DNA from: an uncultured Spirochaetaceae bacterium
GTDB lineage: Bacteria > Spirochaetota > Spirochaetia > Treponematales > UBA12059
Length of the DNA: 8,753 bases
Direction of reading: 5' to 3'
Assembly: GCA_938004315.1 (NCBI GenBank)
Contig: CALKWG010000014.1
Location: 1 to 8,753 of the forward strand
Positions 5,379 to 8,753 of this stretch are shown here, piece after piece. The position numbers were made by a program, and so were the translations under genes. Position 1 is the first letter of the stretch. Each line of letters begins with the position of its first letter. Under the pieces are notes generated by a model that worked only from the letters and a program-made list of their open reading frames with translations, was not told the DNA's origin and did not search any database.

Positions 5379-5403
5379 CAGCGATCGTAAGGAGGATACT
5401 GCC

Positions 5404-6501
5404 TTGAACCGTACCCGATTATATGACTGGCACGTCGCCGCGGGGGCCAAGATGGCGCCCTTCGCCGGCTATGAAATGCCCATAACCTATCCCCTCGGCG
5501 CCGTCGAGGAGCACCTGGTGACCCGCCGTTCGGTGGGTCTTTTCGATATAGACCATATGGGACAGATCGAGGTGAAGGGCCCCAAGGCCGACGCCTTCGT
5601 CGCGCGCATGGCGACGGCCAAGATCGACGACATGAAGGATGGCGACGCCCGCTATTCGCTGTTGCTAAACGATCGCGGCACGGTGATCGACGACCTCTTC
5701 ATCTACAAGATCCCCGGTTCCTGGTGGATCGTCGTCAACGCTTCCAACCGCCTTGAGGACCTGGCCTGGTTCAACGCCCATAACGACGAAGGCGTGAGCA
5801 TCGTCGACCACTCCGACGAAACCTATATGATCGCCGTCCAGGGCCCGCGCGCCATCGAGCTCATGGACCTGGTCGCCGACGCCAAGATTTCCGACTACCC
5901 GCGCTTCAGCTCCGGCCGCGCCAAGGTGCTGGGCGTGCCCTGCCTCGTGGGCCGCACCGGTTATACCGGCGAGGACGGCGTGGAGCTCTTCTTCCCGGCC
6001 GAGGACGCCGTGAAGCTCTGGACCGGGCTCCTGGCCGAGGGCGAGAGGCGCGGCATAGAGACCAAGGCCATAGGCCTTGCGGCCCGCGACAGCCTGCGTT
6101 TCGAAGCCGGCATGCCGCTGCACGGACATGAGATCAGCCAGGACATCTACCCCCTGGAGTCGGGCTTCAAGTGGGCCTGCGACTTTGAGAAGGACTTCGT
6201 GGGTAAGGCAGCCCTCCTTAAGCTGCAGGAGGACGGCGTCTCGAGAAAGCTCGTCGGCGTCGAGCTTCCGGCCGGCGGCGTGCCCCGCGAGGGCTACGAG
6301 CTGCAGTCGCCCGAGGGCGCCAGGATCGGCGTCGTCGTGGCGGGCATGTACTGCCCCACGGCCAAGAAGTTCGCCGCCAACGCCCTGGTCGATCCCGCCT
6401 TCGGCAAGAGCGGATTGGCCGTTAAGATCGTGGTCCGGGGCAAGGCCTTGGACGCCATGACGATCAAGCGACCCTTGTACGTACCGGCGTATCGCCGTTA
6501 A
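5404..6501 (+). CDS. gcvT: Glycine cleavage system T protein (aminomethyltransferase)
   Basis: The 365-residue product matches the usual GcvT length (E. coli 364). It takes the aminomethyl group from lipoyl-GcvH and passes the methylene unit to tetrahydrofolate, releasing NH3. Family motifs are MAPFAGYEMPITYP at residues 17-30, GLFDIDHMGQ at 45-54, the catalytic-aspartate motif VIDDL at 94-98, RTGYTGEDGVELF at 184-196 and GLAARDSLRFEAGMPLHGHE at 224-243. The start is TTG at 5404: it has GGAGG at 5391-5395 with 8-nt spacing and gives the family-like N-terminus MNRTRLYDWH. A start at 5350 would lie in the promoter. The C-terminal barrel departs from the usual VTSG..SPT pattern (here VVAGMYCPTAKKFAANALVD, 311-330), so this half is divergent. 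It is the first gene of the gcvT-H-PA-PB operon. Confidence 0.95.
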   Translation: MNRTRLYDWHVAAGAKMAPFAGYEMPITYPLGAVEEHLVTRRSVGLFDIDHMGQIEVKGPKADAFVARMATAKIDDMKDGDARYSLLLNDRGTVIDDLFIYKIPGSWWIVVNASNRLEDLAWFNAHNDEGVSIVDHSDETYMIAVQGPRAIELMDLVADAKISDYPRFSSGRAKVLGVPCLVGRTGYTGEDGVELFFPAEDAVKLWTGLLAEGERRGIETKAIGLAARDSLRFEAGMPLHGHEISQDIYPLESGFKWACDFEKDFVGKAALLKLQEDGVSRKLVGVELPAGGVPREGYELQSPEGARIGVVVAGMYCPTAKKFAANALVDPAFGKSGLAVKIVVRGKALDAMTIKRPLYVPAYRR

Positions 6502-6539
6502 GCTTGAAGCCCGAGAGAGAATTCCCCAAGGAGGACCCC

Positions 6540-6923
6540 ATGAATATCGACAAGAACGCCCGCTACAACGTATCCCACGAATGGGCCCGCAAAGACGGCG
6601 CCGAGCTCGTCACCGGCATCTCCGACCACGCCCAGCACGCCTTGGGCGACATCGTCTATGTCGAGCTTCCCGCCGTGGGCAAGGCGCTCAAGAAGGGCGA
6701 GACCTTCGGCGTCGTCGAGTCGGTCAAGGCCGCCAGCGATATGTACATGCCCATGAGCGGCACGATCACCGCCGTGAACGACGCCCTGTCCGCCGATCCC
6801 GCCCTCGTGAACCGCGAGCCCTACGCAGGCGGCTGGATGATCAAGTATACGCCGTCGAATCCCGCCGAGTGGGACCAGCTCCTCGATTCCGCCGCCTACG
6901 AGGCCCAGGCGGCCAAGGAGTAA
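6540..6923 (+). CDS. gcvH: Glycine cleavage system H protein (lipoyl carrier)
   Basis: This 127-residue protein is close to the family norm (E. coli 129). It shuttles the aminomethyl intermediate from the P to the T protein on a lipoyl arm. The lipoylation motif is VVESVKAASDMYMP at residues 58-71, with K63 as the expected modified lysine. Other H-protein features are YNVSHEWAR near the N-terminus, GITDHAQ-like GISDHAQHALGDIVYVELP at 26-44, and NREPYAGGWMIKY near the C-terminus. The ATG at 6540 has AAGGAGG (6528-6534) 5 nt upstream; an earlier in-frame TTG at 6504 has no such site and would add 12 atypical residues. It lies 38 nt after gcvT and 3 nt before gcvPA. Confidence 0.96.
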   Translation: MNIDKNARYNVSHEWARKDGAELVTGISDHAQHALGDIVYVELPAVGKALKKGETFGVVESVKAASDMYMPMSGTITAVNDALSADPALVNREPYAGGWMIKYTPSNPAEWDQLLDSAAYEAQAAKE

Positions 6924-6926
6924 GCC

Positions 6927-8255
6927 GTGCCCTTCATCGCCAACAGCGACGCCGACCGCGCCGCCATGCTGGCGGCCATAGGCGTCAAGTCCGCGGAGGA
7001 GCTCTTCCAGGACGTGCCGGCCGCCAAGCGCTATCCCGACCTAGGCCTGCCCAACGGCATCTCCGAGCTCGAGGTCCTGCGCGAAGTCGAGGCCATGGCC
7101 GCCAAGAACGTGGCCGCCAACGCCTGCGCCTGGTTCATGGGCGCGGGAGCCTATAACCACTTCATCCCCGCCCTGGTGCCGGCCCTGGCTACCCGCGGCG
7201 AGTTCCTCTCCGCCTATACTCCCTACCAGCCCGAGGTCTCACAGGGCACCCTGCAGGCCATCTTCGAGTACCAGTCCATGGCCGCCGCGCTCTTCGGCGT
7301 GGACACGGTGAACGCCTCCCACTACGACGGCGCCACCGCCCTGGCCGAGGCCGTGCTCATGGCCTACAACAACGCGGGCGGCGCCAAGAAGCGCGTCATG
7401 ATCCCCGCGGCCCTGCACCCCGAGTATAAGGACGTCCTTAAGACCTACTTTACCGCCTTCGACGTGAGCTTCGAGGAGTGGTCGGGCGAAGCTAAGGCCG
7501 CGGCGGCCAAGGCCGACGCCTCGGTAGCCTGCTTCGTAGCCGCCTACCCCGACTTCGAAGGCCGCGTCGCTGACTTAGGCGGCGTCGCCGACGCCGTCCA
7601 TGCCGCCGGCGCGCTTTTCATCGTCCATACCGACCCGATCATGCTCGGGCTCATGAAGAGCCCCGGCGAGCTCGGCGCCGACCTCGTCACCGCTGAGGGT
7701 CAGGCCCTGGGCAACGCCATGAACTACGGCGGACCCTTCCTGGGCATGATGGGCGCGACCCAGAAGTTCGTGCGCAAGATGCCCGGCCGCATCGTGGGCC
7801 AGGCCGCCGACCACGAGGGCCGGCGCGGCTTCGTCCTGACCCTCTCCGCGCGCGAGCAGCACATACGCCGCGAGAAGGCCGTGTCCAACATCTGCTCCAA
7901 CCAAGGACTGGTGATGCTCATGGCGACGATCTACCTGGAGGCGCTCGGTAAGCACGGCCTCAAAGCCGTGGCCAAACTATGCTGGCACAAGGCCCACTAC
8001 GCCGCCTCCGTGCTCGGTAAGCTCCCCGGCTTCGCCGTGGCCCCCGGGACCTTCTTTAAGGAATTCGTCGTAAAGACCCCGATCCCCGCCGAGGAGATCG
8101 CCGAGAAGCTGGCAAGGCGCTGCGTCGTGGCCGGCCTCCCGCTCTCGCGCTACTACCCGGCGCGCACGCACGAGCTCCTCGTCTGCGTGACCGAGATGAA
8201 CACCAAGGCCCAGATCGAGCTTCTGGCCTCGTCCCTGGCGGAGGTGACCCGATGA
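6927..8255 (+). CDS. gcvPA: Glycine dehydrogenase (decarboxylating) subunit 1
   Basis: The 442-residue product is a full-length alpha subunit of the two-part P protein; with GcvPB it decarboxylates glycine and loads the aminomethyl group on GcvH. Characteristic segments are FMGAGAYNHFIP (residues 70-81), AYTPYQPEVSQGTLQ then FEYQS (96-117), SHYDGATALAEA (131-142), AEGQALGNAMNYGGPFLG (256-273) and REQHIRREKAVSNICSNQ (309-326). This subunit lacks the PLP lysine, which is in GcvPB. The start is GTG at 6927 with AAGGAG (6915-6920), inside the end of gcvH, 6 nt upstream. Its stop codon overlaps the gcvPB start (ATGA). Separate P subunits are usual in many Gram-positive, thermophilic and spirochaete lineages, whereas E. 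coli has one fused protein. Confidence 0.96.
   Translation: MPFIANSDADRAAMLAAIGVKSAEELFQDVPAAKRYPDLGLPNGISELEVLREVEAMAAKNVAANACAWFMGAGAYNHFIPALVPALATRGEFLSAYTPYQPEVSQGTLQAIFEYQSMAAALFGVDTVNASHYDGATALAEAVLMAYNNAGGAKKRVMIPAALHPEYKDVLKTYFTAFDVSFEEWSGEAKAAAAKADASVACFVAAYPDFEGRVADLGGVADAVHAAGALFIVHTDPIMLGLMKSPGELGADLVTAEGQALGNAMNYGGPFLGMMGATQKFVRKMPGRIVGQAADHEGRRGFVLTLSAREQHIRREKAVSNICSNQGLVMLMATIYLEALGKHGLKAVAKLCWHKAHYAASVLGKLPGFAVAPGTFFKEFVVKTPIPAEEIAEKLARRCVVAGLPLSRYYPARTHELLVCVTEMNTKAQIELLASSLAEVTR
8240..8247 (+). promoter_or_regulatory. Ribosome binding site of gcvPB
   Basis: GGAGGTGA, a near-perfect match to the 3' end of 16S rRNA, lies inside the last codons of gcvPA. It sits 4 nt before the ATG at 8252, which supports that start and tight coupling with gcvPA. 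Confidence 0.8.
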
Positions 8256-8753
8256 ACCTGGTACCGGAATCCTTAGCCTACGAGTTGTCGCGCCCCGGCC
8301 GCGTCGGCGTGGCTCTGCCGGCCTCCGACGTGCCCGAGACCCCCGTGCCCGCCGGCCTTATGCGCGACGAGCTGGCCCTGCCGGAGCTGGACGAGCTCAC
8401 GGTGGTGCGCCACTTCACCCGGCTGTCGCAGAAGAACTTCTCCATCGACACGCAGTACTACCCGCTAGGCTCCTGCACGATGAAGTACAACCCCAAGGCC
8501 AACGACCGGGCGGCCCTGAACCCCAACTGGTCCAACTGCCATCCCCTGGTCGGGGACGAGTTCAGCCAAGGCGCCTTGGAGCTCATGTGGCGACTGCAGG
8601 AGGGCCTCAAGGCCACCGGCGGCTTCGCCGGCGTCAGCCTGCAGCCGGCCGCCGGCGCCCAGGGCGAGTTGGCGGGCGTGCTCATGATCCATAATTACCA
8701 CGTCGCCCGCGGGGACAAGAAGCGCGTGAAGATGCTCATCCCCGACTCGGCCC
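8252..8753 (+). CDS. gcvPB: Glycine dehydrogenase (decarboxylating) subunit 2 (5' part only)
   Basis: The reading frame from the ATG at 8252 is open to the window end and gives 167 residues, about a third of the roughly 480-500 expected. It is the PLP-binding beta subunit of the split P protein. Visible family motifs are YYPLGSCTMKYNPK (residues 69-82) and LQPAAGAQGELAG (130-142), followed by IHNYHVARGDKKR (146-158). The PLP lysine lies further downstream, outside the window. Start choice is firm: ATGA overlap with gcvPA and a strong ribosome binding site. Nothing in the fragment suggests damage. Confidence 0.95.
   Translation, partial: MNLVPESLAYELSRPGRVGVALPASDVPETPVPAGLMRDELALPELDELTVVRHFTRLSQKNFSIDTQYYPLGSCTMKYNPKANDRAALNPNWSNCHPLVGDEFSQGALELMWRLQEGLKATGGFAGVSLQPAAGAQGELAGVLMIHNYHVARGDKKRVKMLIPDSA

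Noticed and set aside
6581..7156. Plus-strand frame of 191 codons spanning gcvH and gcvPA
   Set aside because: It is an Arg-rich +2 shadow across two firmly identified genes.
1..8753. Mobile elements, CRISPR arrays, tRNA or rRNA genes, defence or biosynthetic systems
   Set aside because: No transposase or integrase motifs, direct-repeat arrays, cloverleaf sequences or rRNA segments were seen. The genes are metabolic, signalling and housekeeping with uniform base composition.

Overview
The window is ordinary chromosomal DNA from a G+C-rich bacterium, most likely a member of the Spirochaetota. The best clue is the 286-residue PilZ protein. It carries the N-terminal extension (motif near ATSQQITKYYEAF...VTFTKEVIKATG) that I associate with spirochaete PilZ proteins. 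Split glycine-cleavage P subunits (gcvPA and gcvPB) fit an anaerobic or deeply branching bacterial lineage. The taxonomic call is inference, because no rRNA or marker gene is present.

Layout. Positions 1-592 (minus strand) hold the first half of a fold-III PLP ornithine/lysine decarboxylase, cut by the window edge, with a clear sigma70-type promoter and a structured leader at 593-680. Positions 681-807 are noncoding, including a G-tract cluster (771-789) just beyond the next gene. Positions 808-1800 (minus) encode a PfkB/adenosine-kinase-like sugar or nucleoside kinase. A 116-bp divergent spacer (1801-1916) carries a strong promoter facing right. Positions 1917-2777 encode the PilZ (c-di-GMP receptor) protein, and 2829-3941 a TPR protein. 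A spacer with tandem inverted repeats and a promoter follows (3942-4030). Positions 4031-4900 encode a membrane-anchored GerMN-domain protein, followed after a single base by an ArfB-type GGQ ribosome-rescue hydrolase (4902-5318). A second promoter at 5350-5378 starts the glycine cleavage operon gcvT-gcvH-gcvPA-gcvPB (5404 to beyond the window end).

How the genes work together. The gcv genes encode the T, H and both P subunits of one multienzyme system that breaks glycine into CO2, NH3 and 5,10-methylene-THF. The L protein (lipoamide dehydrogenase) is not visible and may lie downstream. The decarboxylase probably makes putrescine or cadaverine. The PilZ-TPR pair and the GerMN-ArfB pair look like two separate small operons. 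All gene identifications rest on motifs read by eye.

I found no mobile element, CRISPR array, tRNA, rRNA or novel gene system. The most interesting signals are regulatory. Two genes (PilZ and GerMN) have well-formed TTGACC-17 bp promoters whose -10 boxes lie only 7-12 bp from the start codon, with no Shine-Dalgarno sequence, which predicts leaderless or near-leaderless mRNAs. The decarboxylase leader combines an inverted repeat across the -10 box, a 5'-terminal hairpin and a small hairpin that covers the ribosome binding site.
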